A stretch of 16,671 nt of DNA, from positions 1 through 16,671 of the forward strand of contig CAYLIK010000062.1 in assembly GCA_964383565.1 (NCBI GenBank). Direction: 5' to 3'. Of this stretch, positions 1-7,708 are shown piece by piece. The notes beneath the pieces were generated by a model. That model had not been told where the DNA came from, searched no databases, and saw nothing but the letters and a program-made list of their open reading frames with translations. Within the stretch, counting starts at the first letter, position 1. Each line of letters starts with the position of its first letter. A program made the translations under genes and the position numbers. The DNA comes from CANJQJ01 sp964383565. GTDB lineage: Bacteria; Pseudomonadota; Alphaproteobacteria; Sphingomonadales; Sphingomonadaceae.

Positions 1-730
1 CAGAAATGCACTTCGACATGACAAATTTTCCCTTCATCAAGCGGCTGATGCGCGCCGAGACGCTCGACATTCATGTACGCCGCGGCTTCTTCGATCATCT
101 TCCGCCCAATCGCCGGCGGGTGATCTGGAATCCGGCGGTCATCGAAGGCGTCAGCGCTGGCTATCAACGGCCTTCGCGCGAGGGCCAGCCCTTCACCTTC
201 GGCTATCTCGGCCGGATCAATGAGGAGAAGGGCGTCGGCACACTGATCGACGCCGCCCGCCGGATCGCGCCGGGCAACTGGCAGGTGATCGTGGCGGGCA
301 AAGCGAACGACAGCATCGATCCCTTCATCGCGCGGGCCGAAGGACTGCCGGTGTCCTTTCCAGGCTTCATGGACCCCAAGAGCTTCTTCGAGGGCATCGA
401 CGTGATGATCGCCCCCTCGATCTGGGCCGAGCCGCTGCCGCGTACGATCCTCGAATCCTACGCGATCGGGTGCCCACGATCGGCGCACGATCTGGCGGCA
501 TTCCCGATCTGATCGGTGCGGATAATGCCGACTGGCTGTTCGATCCGGGCAACGATGCGGAGCTGGCGGGAAGGATGGAGCATGTCATGCGCCTCGATCG
601 CGACGCCCTGCCCGGCCGGGAGAGCTTCGGTCATGTGCTGCGCGAGACCCAGCCCGAGATCGTCGCCGGGCGCTATCTGGATTTTTACCGAGATGTAATG
701 GGCGCGGCCGGGCTGCGCGAGGCGGCCTGA
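1..730 (+). pseudogene. GT4-family glycosyltransferase, 5'-truncated by the window edge and frameshifted
   Basis: This is the C-terminal part of a GT-B fold glycosyltransferase, probably transferring a nucleotide-sugar unit to a growing surface polysaccharide at the cytoplasmic membrane. Seen: a GYLGRINEEKG strand-loop (residues about 67-76 counting from the Met at 6) and an EX7E nucleotide-sugar motif (E142, E150). The reading frame from the left edge ends at 512. Family-typical sequence resumes in the next frame as VPTIGARSGGIPDLI from 470. Adding one G to the GGG run at 468-470 joins ILESYAIG directly to VPTIGA, so a single-base deletion best explains the break. Its stop (TGA 728-730) shares one base with the ATG of the next glycosyltransferase, which indicates one operon. 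The N-terminal acceptor domain lies outside the window. The break could be a real mutation or a sequencing error in a homopolymer; the sequence alone cannot decide. Confidence 0.82.
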
Positions 731-1800
731 TGCGCATCCTGCACGTCGCCGAATCAGTGAAGGGCGGCTGCGGCACCTATCTCAACCAGATCGTGCCGTG
801 CCAGCTTGCCGATCCGGAAACGGCGGAACTGCGCGTGATCGTACCCGAAGCGCATCGCGCCCAGATGGAGGCAATCCCGGAGGACATCCTCCGGTGTTTC
901 GCGTCCCAGGGCCGGTCGATCGGCGCCATGATGGCGCTGTCGCGGACGATCCGGGCGGAAGTGCGCGACTTCCAGCCGGACGTCATCCACCTCCATTCCA
1001 GCTTCGCAGGTCTGGCCGGTCGGATCGTACTCCGGACCATCCCGGCCCGGCCCCGGATCATCTATTGCGCCCATGGCTGGGGCTTCGACATCCAAGGCTC
1101 GGCGGTGAAACAGAAGATCGCCGCCACGGTCGAACGCATTCTCGCGCCGTTCGCCGACACCATCGTCGCGATTTCGGATTATGAGCGCCAACGCGGGATC
1201 GACATCGGCATCGCGCCCCACCGCATCGCGACCGTCGCCAATGGCGTCGCCGATCTCGGGCCTCCCGCGCCTCCAGTCATTGGCAGCCCCCGCCGCATCC
1301 TCTTTATCGGCAGGCTCGACAAGCAGAAGGGCTTCGATACGCTGATCGACGCGGTCCGGCAGCTCAATGGCGAGGTGGCGTTAGGCGTGGTCGGGGCGTC
1401 CGTGGTTGGCGATCAGACCGCAATCGCGGACCAGCCTGGCAATGTGACCCTGCTCGGGTGGATGAACGAAGCGCAGATTCAGCGGGAATTGGCGGACGTC
1501 ATGCTCGTCGCCGTGCCCTCGCTCTGGGAAGGGTTCGGCCTCGTCGCTTTGGAAGCGATGCGCGCGGGTCGCGCGGTGGTCGCGAGCAAGGTGGGGGGCC
1601 TGCCAGAGGTGGTCGAGGATGGCGTCACCGGCCTGCTCATCCCGCCGGACGATCCGGCCGCGTTGCGCTCAGCGCTGATCGAACTCAGCGATGATACATT
1701 GATCGCGATGGGTGCTGCGGGACGCGCCCGCTTTCTGGATCATTTTACGATTGGCCGAACAGTGGCCGAACTGAAAACGCTTTATCGAACGCCTCAGTAG
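730..1800 (+). CDS. GT4-family glycosyltransferase
   Basis: Complete GT-B glycosyltransferase of 356 residues, a usual length for GT4. It likely adds a sugar from an NDP- or GDP-sugar to a lipid-linked saccharide on the cytoplasmic face of the inner membrane. The N-terminal domain has the glycine loop KGGCGTY (residues 11-17) and the HLHSSFAG segment (about 88-95). The C-terminal domain has the GRLDKQKGFDTLI loop (194-206) and the EX7E pair E267/E275 in SLWEGFGLVALE, followed by SKVGGLPEVV. The ATG at 730 overlaps the previous gene's TGA, which suggests translational coupling. The 3' end overlaps the convergent sugar transferase gene by seven bases. Donor and acceptor cannot be read from sequence. 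The family call is firm; the role in exopolysaccharide or capsule rests on the neighbouring genes. Confidence 0.93.
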   Translation: MRILHVAESVKGGCGTYLNQIVPCQLADPETAELRVIVPEAHRAQMEAIPEDILRCFASQGRSIGAMMALSRTIRAEVRDFQPDVIHLHSSFAGLAGRIVLRTIPARPRIIYCAHGWGFDIQGSAVKQKIAATVERILAPFADTIVAISDYERQRGIDIGIAPHRIATVANGVADLGPPAPPVIGSPRRILFIGRLDKQKGFDTLIDAVRQLNGEVALGVVGASVVGDQTAIADQPGNVTLLGWMNEAQIQRELADVMLVAVPSLWEGFGLVALEAMRAGRAVVASKVGGLPEVVEDGVTGLLIPPDDPAALRSALIELSDDTLIAMGAAGRARFLDHFTIGRTVAELKTLYRTPQ

Positions 1801-2477
1801 GATCCCTTGGCCATCAGTACGCTGGTGACGGTGAGCATCAGGATCCTGAAATTGGCCAGGAAGCGCCGCGACCGCACATAGCTGACGTCAAGCGCCACAC
1901 GCCGGCGATAGGTCACGTCATTGCGGCCGCTTACCTGCCACAGGCCGGTGATGCCGGGACGGACGCGGCAATATTCGCCGAAATAGCGGCCGTAGCGGGT
2001 GATCTCGTCAAGCACGATCGGGCGTGGGCCGACCAGGCTCATGTCGCCGACCAGCACATTGAAGAACTGCGGCAACTCGTCGAGGCTGCTCTTCCGGAGG
2101 AAGGCGCCCAGCTTCGTGATACGGGGATCGTTGTGGAGTTTGTGCTCCAGTTCCCATTCGGCGCGGGCCACGGGATCGTTGGCGAGCAGCTCCTCAAGCC
2201 GCGCCTGCGCATCGACAACCATGGTACGGAATTTGAGGCACCGGAACGGCCGAGCGCATTTGCCGATCCGCTGTTGCGAAAACAGGATCGGTCCGCCGCT
2301 GGTTATATATATCAAAAGAGCTATCACGGCCATCAGCGGCGCGAAGAAGACGATCCCCGCAATGCTGCCAACGATATCGAAGATGCGGATGACGATCCGG
2401 TGCGCCGTTTCGAGATAGCGCCGGCGAACGGGCGAGGCGGGTTGCGTCGAACTGGCCAGATTTGAGAAATGAAACAT
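1794..2477 (-). CDS. ExoY/WcaJ-type sugar-phosphate transferase initiating polysaccharide synthesis
   Basis: Bacterial sugar transferase (polyprenyl-phosphate hexose-1-phosphate transferase) of 227 residues, the short ExoY-like form without the N-terminal multi-span domain of WcaJ/GumD. The reaction moves hexose-1-phosphate from a UDP-sugar to undecaprenyl phosphate, the first step of a lipid-linked exopolysaccharide unit. Seen in order: a hydrophobic membrane segment at about 33-58, CLKFRTM (80-86), KSSLDELPQ (129-137), GDMSLVGPRP (144-153) and RPGITGLWQVSGRN (173-186), all family hallmarks. The ATG at 2477 has AGGGG about six bases upstream. The gene is convergent with the glycosyltransferase at 730-1800 and overlaps it by seven bases, so no separate terminator fits between them. 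The initiating role is known for the family; which sugar is used is not visible. Confidence 0.93.
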   Translation of the reverse strand: MFHFSNLASSTQPASPVRRRYLETAHRIVIRIFDIVGSIAGIVFFAPLMAVIALLIYITSGGPILFSQQRIGKCARPFRCLKFRTMVVDAQARLEELLANDPVARAEWELEHKLHNDPRITKLGAFLRKSSLDELPQFFNVLVGDMSLVGPRPIVLDEITRYGRYFGEYCRVRPGITGLWQVSGRNDVTYRRRVALDVSYVRSRRFLANFRILMLTVTSVLMAKGSY

Positions 2478-2653
2478 CGAAACCCCTAGTCCTGATCAGC
2501 CCAAAAATGGCTCGTTCAAGCCACTTCCAACACCTTACAGAGCATTTCCTCAGCCCAGATTTTATCCTGGCCCGAAACTCGGGGCCTAACCGCAAGCAAT
2601 CCAACTCTATGAGTCGGGTTTAACATGATTGCTGCGCATGCGAAGGGGGAATA

Positions 2654-2672
2654 GCTCGCCAGACCGGCGAGC
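2654..2672 (-). terminator. Perfect hairpin downstream of the small membrane protein gene; possible terminator
   Basis: GCTCGCC (2654-2660) pairs perfectly with GGCGAGC (2666-2672) around a five-base loop, AGACC. It lies 54 bases past the stop of the gene at 2726-2926, in the right orientation to end that transcript. Read on the minus strand it is followed by TATTCCCCC rather than a clean T run, so intrinsic termination would be weak. A T-rich stretch precedes it on that strand. It resembles the stronger terminator at 7063-7096 in having a GGCGC/GGCGAG-type stem and an AGACC-containing loop. Confidence 0.45.
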
Positions 2673-2725
2673 CGTTAAAAAAGCAGGTTAAAATGCTTGT
2701 GAAATGAGCCCCTTAGTGCTCTCTC

Positions 2726-2926
2726 TTATGAGATCAAGTAAAAGAGCGCCACTAAGATAGTCCAAAGACTTGCGGCCGCACCGATCATGAATCCCCAGCG
2801 AACTATTCGCGGCCATTTTTCAACGATGACGGGAGTATTTACAGGATCGACATCCACATAGACCGTGTCATTCCGATGCTGGACGTCGGCTATCGAGCCA
2901 TCAACGACTTTATTATAGTCATTCAT
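2726..2926 (-). CDS. Small single-pass membrane protein of unknown function
   Basis: I do not recognise a family. The protein has 66 residues. A polar, acidic N-terminal part (1-40, with TVYVDVDPVNTPVIVEKWPR) is followed by one hydrophobic helix (about 45-65, MIGAAASLWTILVALFYLIS) that reaches the C terminus, so it is probably a tail-anchored or single-pass inner-membrane protein. The ATG at 2926 has no clear Shine-Dalgarno sequence. It sits on the same strand as the ExoY-like gene, 248 bases upstream of it, with a hairpin in between, so it may be transcribed separately. Support for coding is the clean amphipathic-then-hydrophobic layout. There is no homology evidence and codon choice is unremarkable. 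A link to polysaccharide export is suggested only by position. Confidence 0.55.
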   Translation of the reverse strand: MNDYNKVVDGSIADVQHRNDTVYVDVDPVNTPVIVEKWPRIVRWGFMIGAAASLWTILVALFYLIS

Positions 2927-3292
2927 GATTACAGGACTGCCTCGCTGGATACTCGATATTGCATCAAATCAGATTTGACTTTCACAACATATGATTAAAA
3001 GGTTTATTCTACGTAAACGTAACGATGTTTTACAATTTACGTCATCTTTACTATAAATTTCCTCAAAATTCAGTTTTCACTCGATCATGTGCTCGACTGA
3101 CAAGTATTTTTAGAAGTGACCCAAAATGGAACACTTATTGAACTGTTGCCTCGAGCCGCGCACAACGGCTGACTGATCCTTTCCAGCGACAGGACGCACG
3201 CTCCCCGAGATCAACATCAATAGTTGCCCATATTTTTACTATGATCGCAATTTGTTTCGGCACATCATTGATCTCCATACGTTTCTGTCGGC
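2927..3292. other. AT-rich intergenic region with an inverted repeat, between divergent genes
   Basis: This 366-base stretch is clearly richer in A+T than the flanking genes and separates the small membrane protein (-) from the lipid kinase (+), so it should hold promoters in both directions. The one structured element I see is an inverted repeat, ACGTAAA at 3011-3017 and TTTACGT at 3036-3042 (25 bases centre to centre), with a further overlapping CGTAAACGTA core. This could be an operator. The only open frame of note is a 21-codon one starting at 2992, which I do not call as a gene. I find no convincing sigma-70 pair, tRNA or repeat here. Confidence 0.5.
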
Positions 3293-4261
3293 ATGAACGC
3301 GATCTCAAGCGCAGCCCTCATTGTCAATTCCGCCTCCCGAAGCGGAGAAAAGGCATTCAATGATGCCTGCGCCGCGCTGAAGGCGCTTCGGATCCATGCT
3401 GACGCCCATGCGGTCGACGATCCGTCCCGTCTCCCCCAGGTGGTCCAGGCAGCGCTCGCCAGGCGGCCCGACGTTCTCATCCTGGGCGGTGGCGATGGGA
3501 CGATCAGCGGCCTCGTCGATTATCTGGTGGAACGGAACGTCCCGCTCGGCCTGCTGCCGCTGGGCACCGCCAACAGTTTCGCCCGGTCACTCGGCCTTCC
3601 GCTCGATCTGGACGAGGCGATCAACATCATCGCCGCGGGCCACCGGCGGCGCATCGATCTTGGCATGATCAACGACGATTATTTCGCTAACTTCGCCGCG
3701 ATGGGCATGTCGCCGCTGATCGCGGAAACCATTCCGCACGGTTTGAAGAAATGGGGCGGACGCATCGGTTATATGTTGTGGGCAGCCGTCCAGGCGCTGC
3801 GCTTCCGCCCGTTCCAACTGAATATCACCGACGCCAGGGGCCGGTGCGACACCCTTTCGGCGCTGGAAGTGCGCATCGCCAATGGCAGCTATCAGGGAGG
3901 CACCGAACTGGTGGAAGAGGCCAAAGTCGATTCAGGCGAGATTATCGTCCAGGTCGTCGAAGGCCGCACCCAGGGGCGACTGGCGCTCAGTTGGCTGCTC
4001 AGCCTGCTACGCCTGCCGCATTACGACACCATGACCCGCGAATTCCACGCGCGCATGCTCCAGATCGAAACCGATCCGCCGCTTCCGATCTCGATCGACG
4101 GCGAGGTGCTCGCCCAGACGCCCGTGACAGTGAAGATCGCGCCGCGGATCATCGAAGTGATGGCGCCCCCCTCCCCGGCATCGAGCCGGATCGTGGATAT
4201 ACGCCACGCCGCGCGCCCGCGATCGGGCACCGCCACGCCTGAACTGCGTCGCCGCGCCTAG
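3293..4261 (+). CDS. Diacylglycerol kinase-family lipid kinase (YegS/DgkB-like)
   Basis: Soluble or membrane-associated lipid kinase of 322 residues, about the usual length for the bacterial DAGK/YegS family, which phosphorylates diacylglycerol, sphingoid or related lipids with ATP. Seen: NSASRSG near the start (12-18), the nucleotide-binding GGGDGT motif (65-70), LPLGTANSFARSL (88-100), and the C-terminal substrate-domain segment ISIDGE. The motif usually written GTxND appears here as GTANS, an Asn-Ser variant. The ATG at 3293 is the first in frame with full family alignment; no strong ribosome site precedes it. Its TAG overlaps the TAG of the convergent valS by four bases (CTAG at 4258-4261). 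In a sphingolipid-making organism a ceramide or sphingoid substrate is possible, but that is inference; the sequence does not show lipid preference. Confidence 0.9.
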   Translation: MNAISSAALIVNSASRSGEKAFNDACAALKALRIHADAHAVDDPSRLPQVVQAALARRPDVLILGGGDGTISGLVDYLVERNVPLGLLPLGTANSFARSLGLPLDLDEAINIIAAGHRRRIDLGMINDDYFANFAAMGMSPLIAETIPHGLKKWGGRIGYMLWAAVQALRFRPFQLNITDARGRCDTLSALEVRIANGSYQGGTELVEEAKVDSGEIIVQVVEGRTQGRLALSWLLSLLRLPHYDTMTREFHARMLQIETDPPLPISIDGEVLAQTPVTVKIAPRIIEVMAPPSPASSRIVDIRHAARPRSGTATPELRRRA

Positions 4262-7008
4262 CCGAGCCTTGCCAGAGCGGCGCGCAGGCGGTCGGCCTCC
4301 GCAGCCTTGTCGGCATGGTCGCTCCGCGCCTTTTCAACCGCCTCGGGCTTTGCCTTTTCGACGAAGCTCGCATTGCCGAGCCGGGCGGCAAGGCTGTCGC
4401 GCTCCTTCTCCGATACTTCAGCGGATTTGGTCAGGCGCGCGCGTTCGGCGGCAAGGTCGATGATCCCGTCGAGCGGGAGCGCGAAGGTCGCTTCATCGAC
4501 CACGATCTGAGCGGCCGCCCCTTCGACGGGTGAACCGGCCGGCCGGATTTCCCGAAGCCGGGCCAGACGTTCCAGCACAGGCGCGTTCGCCTTGAGCCGT
4601 CGCGCCGTCTCCTCCCCAGCATCGGCGCCAGCGACGAGATCGACCTTCGCGCCCGGCGGGACGTTAAGTTCGGTCCGCGTCGACCGGATTTCGCTGATCA
4701 GGCGGATCACCCAGTCGATCTCCTGCTGCGCGCCGGGATCGATCGACCGCGCATCGGCCATCGGCCATTTGGCGTGGATCAGACCATAGGGCCGCTCGCC
4801 AAGCGCATGCCACAGCTCCTCGGTCACGAACGGCATGAAGGGATGGAGCATGACCAGGATCTGATCGAGAGCCCAGCCAGCGACCGCGCGGGTTTCGGCC
4901 GCGGCTTCGGGGTTTCCGTCTTCGGAGAGGACGGGCTTGATCAGCTCCAGATACCAGTCGCAGAAGCTGGCCCAGACGAACTGGTAGATGCTGTTCGCTG
5001 CCTCGTCGAAGCGCAGATCGGCAAGCGCGAGGTCGAGCGCCTGCACGGTCCTGATCGTCTCGGCGATGATCCAGCGATTGACCGGCAGGCTGGCCTCGGG
5101 CGCTTCCAGCGTCGCGGACGCGCCGATGCCGTTGGCCTGCGCGAAGCGGGCGGCGTTCCAGAGCTTGGTCGCGAAGTTGCGATAGCCCTCGACGCGCTTC
5201 TCATCCAGCTTGATGTCGCGGCCCTGGCTTTCCATCGCGGTCAGCGTGAAACGCAGCGCATCGGCGCCATATTTGTCGATCAGGCCCAGCGGATCGACCG
5301 TGTTGCCCTTTGATTTGGACATCTTCGAGCCGTCAGCCGCGCGCACCAGCCCGTGCAAATAGAGCGTCTTCCACGGCGCTTCCTTCATGAAGTGCAACCC
5401 CTGCATCGCCATCCGCGCATCCCAGAAGAACAGGATGTCGAAGCCGGAGATGAGCACATCATTGGGATAATGGCGCGCCAACAAGCTCCCCTCCCTTTCA
5501 AGGGAGGGGCTGGGGGTCGGTGAGTCCGGGTGATGATCGATGGCGGCGCCACCCACCCCAACCCCTCCCTTGAAAGGGAGGGGCTTTTCAGCATCCGGCC
5601 AACCCAGCGTTCCGAATGGCCACAGCGCCGATGAGAACCAGGTATCGAGAACATCGGGATCGCGAGTCAGCGGCTTGTTGCCTGCCAATGACTGCGCGCT
5701 GGCCTCATCCTCCGCCACATAAACATTGCCGTCGGAATCGTACCAGGCGGGAATTTGATGGCCCCACCAGAGCTGGCGCGAGACGCACCAGGGCTGGATA
5801 TTCTCGAGCCAGTTGAACCAGGTCTTTTCCCAGGTCTTGGGCACCACCTTGATGTCGCCGTTGCGAACCGCGTCGATCGCCGGTCCGGCGAGCGTCTTGG
5901 CGTCGACATACCATTGGTCAGTGAGCCACGGCTCGATCACCACGCCCGAACGGTCACCATAAGGCGTCTGGATGATACGATCCTCAACCTTGTCAAGCAG
6001 CCCGTCCGCCTCGATCAGCTCGACGACGCGCTTGCGCGCATCGAAGCGCTCGAGGCCGAGCAGCTCCTCGGGGATCAGGCCGTCGGCGGTCTGGATAATC
6101 TTCGCATCGGCATCGAGCATGTTGAGCATGTCGGCCGGCTTGAAGCCCGCGCGTTTCCCCACCTCGAAATCGTTGAAGTCATGCCCCGGCGTGATCTTGA
6201 CCGCACCAGAGCCGAGCTCCGGATCGGCATGGTCGTCGGCGACGATCGGGATTTCGCGGCCCGTAATGGGAAGACGAACCTTCTTCCCGATCCATGCCTT
6301 GTAGCGCTCATCCTCGGGATTCACCGCGACGGCCATGTCGGCGAGCATCGTCTCGGGCCGGGTCGTGGCAACGACGATATGGCCGCTGCCGTCCGCGAGC
6401 GGATAACGGAAATGCCAGAACTTGCCGTTGATCTCCTTGGTCTCGACCTCAAGATCGGAGATAGCGGTCTTCAGGCCCGGATCCCAGTTCACCAGCCGCT
6501 TGTCACGGTAGAGCAGGCCCTGATTGTAAAGATCGACGAACACCTTGATGACCGCGCGGCTGAAATGCGGATCCATGGTGAACTGCTCGCGCGACCAATC
6601 GCATGACGCGCCCAGACGGCGAAGCTGGCGCGTGATCGTGCCGCCGCTGTCGGCTTTCCACTCCCAGACCTTGGCGATGAACTCCTCGCGCGAGAAATCA
6701 GTGCGCTTCTGCTGGTGAAGCGCCATGTTGCGTTCGACCACCATCTGCGTCGCGATACCGGCATGATCGGTGCCCGCGACCCACAGCGCATCCTTGCCCT
6801 TGAGCCGCGCGTGGCGGATCAGCACGTCCTGCAAAGTGTTGTCGAGCGCATGGCCGATATGCAGGCTGCCCGTCACATTGGGCGGCGGCATGACGATGGT
6901 GTAGGGTTCGGCATCCGGGCGAACAGGGCGGAACGCGCCCGTCTCTTCCCAATGCTTATACCAGCGCGCCTCGATCGGGGTGGGGTCGAAAGTCTTGTCG
7001 ATCGTCAT
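4258..7008 (-). CDS. valS: Valine--tRNA ligase carrying an in-frame repeat insertion
   Basis: Class I valyl-tRNA synthetase; charges tRNA-Val in the cytoplasm and edits threonyl-tRNA. From the ATG at 7008 it has 916 residues. Seen: PPPNVTGSLHIGHAL with HIGH at 50-53, CP1 editing-domain motifs ATTRPETMLAD and TPGHDFNDFEVG, LDTWFSSALWPFG, KMSKS at 562-566, an anticodon-binding domain, and a C-terminal coiled-coil arm (last 65 residues or so). I prefer 7008 because MTIDKTFDPTPIEARWY is the usual family start. An earlier ATG at 7032 adds eight residues and lies in a small hairpin (7026-7043). Residues 476-507 (PLPFKGG to LEREG) break the usual join between LGWPDAE and LARHYPNDVLISGFD and come from a palindromic DNA repeat. 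All catalytic motifs are intact, so the enzyme is probably functional. Confidence 0.97.
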   Translation of the reverse strand: MTIDKTFDPTPIEARWYKHWEETGAFRPVRPDAEPYTIVMPPPNVTGSLHIGHALDNTLQDVLIRHARLKGKDALWVAGTDHAGIATQMVVERNMALHQQKRTDFSREEFIAKVWEWKADSGGTITRQLRRLGASCDWSREQFTMDPHFSRAVIKVFVDLYNQGLLYRDKRLVNWDPGLKTAISDLEVETKEINGKFWHFRYPLADGSGHIVVATTRPETMLADMAVAVNPEDERYKAWIGKKVRLPITGREIPIVADDHADPELGSGAVKITPGHDFNDFEVGKRAGFKPADMLNMLDADAKIIQTADGLIPEELLGLERFDARKRVVELIEADGLLDKVEDRIIQTPYGDRSGVVIEPWLTDQWYVDAKTLAGPAIDAVRNGDIKVVPKTWEKTWFNWLENIQPWCVSRQLWWGHQIPAWYDSDGNVYVAEDEASAQSLAGNKPLTRDPDVLDTWFSSALWPFGTLGWPDAEKPLPFKGGVGVGGAAIDHHPDSPTPSPSLEREGSLLARHYPNDVLISGFDILFFWDARMAMQGLHFMKEAPWKTLYLHGLVRAADGSKMSKSKGNTVDPLGLIDKYGADALRFTLTAMESQGRDIKLDEKRVEGYRNFATKLWNAARFAQANGIGASATLEAPEASLPVNRWIIAETIRTVQALDLALADLRFDEAANSIYQFVWASFCDWYLELIKPVLSEDGNPEAAAETRAVAGWALDQILVMLHPFMPFVTEELWHALGERPYGLIHAKWPMADARSIDPGAQQEIDWVIRLISEIRSTRTELNVPPGAKVDLVAGADAGEETARRLKANAPVLERLARLREIRPAGSPVEGAAAQIVVDEATFALPLDGIIDLAAERARLTKSAEVSEKERDSLAARLGNASFVEKAKPEAVEKARSDHADKAAEADRLRAALARLG
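5488..5583. repeat. Palindromic repeat pair (REP/BIME-like) inserted in frame within valS
   Basis: Two copies of the same 22-base near-palindrome, CCCCTCCCTT-TC-AAGGGAGGGG at 5488-5509 and its inverted counterpart at 5562-5583, face each other. The sequence next to each copy (CTGGGGGTCGGTGAG versus, in reverse complement, TTGGGGTGGGTGG) is also related, so the block folds as one long imperfect hairpin with two smaller ones. The span is 96 bases, exactly 32 codons, with no stop in the valS frame. I find no target-site duplication at the edges. Such GGGAGG/CCTCCC palindromes are, to my recollection, common between genes in sphingomonads; position inside a tRNA synthetase gene is unusual. Confidence 0.85.
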
Positions 7009-7062
7009 GGGCCGGCTCTGTGCCAGCCGCATTGCGGTGCGGCAAGGGGATTACAGTGTCGG

Positions 7063-7096
7063 AATAAAAGGAGCGCGCCAGCGAGACCGGCGCGCT
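7063..7096 (-). terminator. Rho-independent terminator after popZ
   Basis: AGCGCGCC (7072-7079) and GGCGCGCT (7089-7096) form a perfect eight-base-pair GC-rich stem with a nine-base loop. On the minus strand the stem is followed by CCTTTTATT, a usable T tract. It begins 15 bases past the popZ stop at 7112 and ends before the valS start, so it should end the pcm-tolC-popZ transcript. valS would then depend on read-through or on its own promoter, which I could not identify. Confidence 0.8.
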
Positions 7097-7111
7097 ACCA
7101 GCGAACTTGGA

Positions 7112-7693
7112 TCAGCCGATGCGACCGGTGATCCGAGCGATTTCCTTTTCGACGAGGCGCTCAACCAGCTCAGGGAGCTTCTGATCGAGCCATTCCTTCA
7201 TCATCGGACGAAGCATCTCGCGGACGAGGCCCTCAAGCGTATTTTCGCCGGCTTCGGGATCGGCCTTGACCAGCAGCGCGGAGAGCGCGGCGAGCGACTG
7301 ACGGCTTGCGGAGGTCGTGTCTTCGGACACGATCGAAGATACGGGCGTTGGCATAGGCGATGTCACATTCCGGCTCACAAAAGCCTCCACTGGGCGCTCA
7401 GCCTCGGGCTGCGCGGGTTCGACCGGGGTTTCGGCGGCCCTGGGCGCAGCCGATTCGGCCGGTTCAAAAGTCTGGGTGAGTTCGAGAATCTCGTCGAGCG
7501 CGGTAGGCCGTTCAGCCTTCATCTCTTCGACGAGATGAAGCGGTTCACTACCGAAACGAGAAGATTCCCGTTTATTCGCAGTCTGTTCCATAGGCGGCGC
7601 ATCCTCCTCGACAGCCTGGCTGTCGTCGGCGATGATACGTTTGATGGAAGCAAGGATATCTTCCATCGACGGCTCCGGTTTAAGTTCCCCCAT
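7112..7693 (-). CDS. popZ: PopZ-family polar organising protein (DUF2497)
   Basis: Protein of 193 residues with the PopZ layout. A short conserved N-terminal helix (EPSMEDILASIKRIIADD, 7-24) recruits client proteins. An acidic, proline-rich, low-complexity middle (about 25-130) follows. A C-terminal helical oligomerisation region (about 140-193, with LRPMMKEWLDQKLPELVERL) closes it. In Caulobacter, PopZ forms a polymeric microdomain at the cell pole that anchors the chromosome partition complex and cell-cycle kinases; that role is transferred from the family. The ATG at 7693 starts 15 bases after the tolC-like stop, so it is the last gene of that operon, and it is followed by a terminator at 7063-7096. 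Adjacency to valS and tolC is, to my knowledge, shared among alphaproteobacteria and supports the call. Confidence 0.88.
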   Translation of the reverse strand: MGELKPEPSMEDILASIKRIIADDSQAVEEDAPPMEQTANKRESSRFGSEPLHLVEEMKAERPTALDEILELTQTFEPAESAAPRAAETPVEPAQPEAERPVEAFVSRNVTSPMPTPVSSIVSEDTTSASRQSLAALSALLVKADPEAGENTLEGLVREMLRPMMKEWLDQKLPELVERLVEKEIARITGRIG

Positions 7694-7708
7694 GGCCTGG
7701 TTAATGCC

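Noticed and set aside
2194..2604. Minus-strand open frame covering the region upstream of the ExoY-like gene
   Set aside because: It overlaps the conserved N-terminal coding region of the sugar transferase in another frame and resembles no family.
2675..2691. TTAA-N9-TTAA resembling a CtrA box
   Set aside because: CtrA sites need a seven-base spacer; this one has nine and no supporting neighbour.
2992..3057. A 21-codon open frame (MIKRFILRKRN...) in the AT-rich intergenic region
   Set aside because: No ribosome site, AT-rich background and basic composition expected by chance; no supporting context.
5755..6606. Open frame of 283 codons on + opposite valS
   Set aside because: Antisense to the conserved editing domain of valS; no motif and biased composition.
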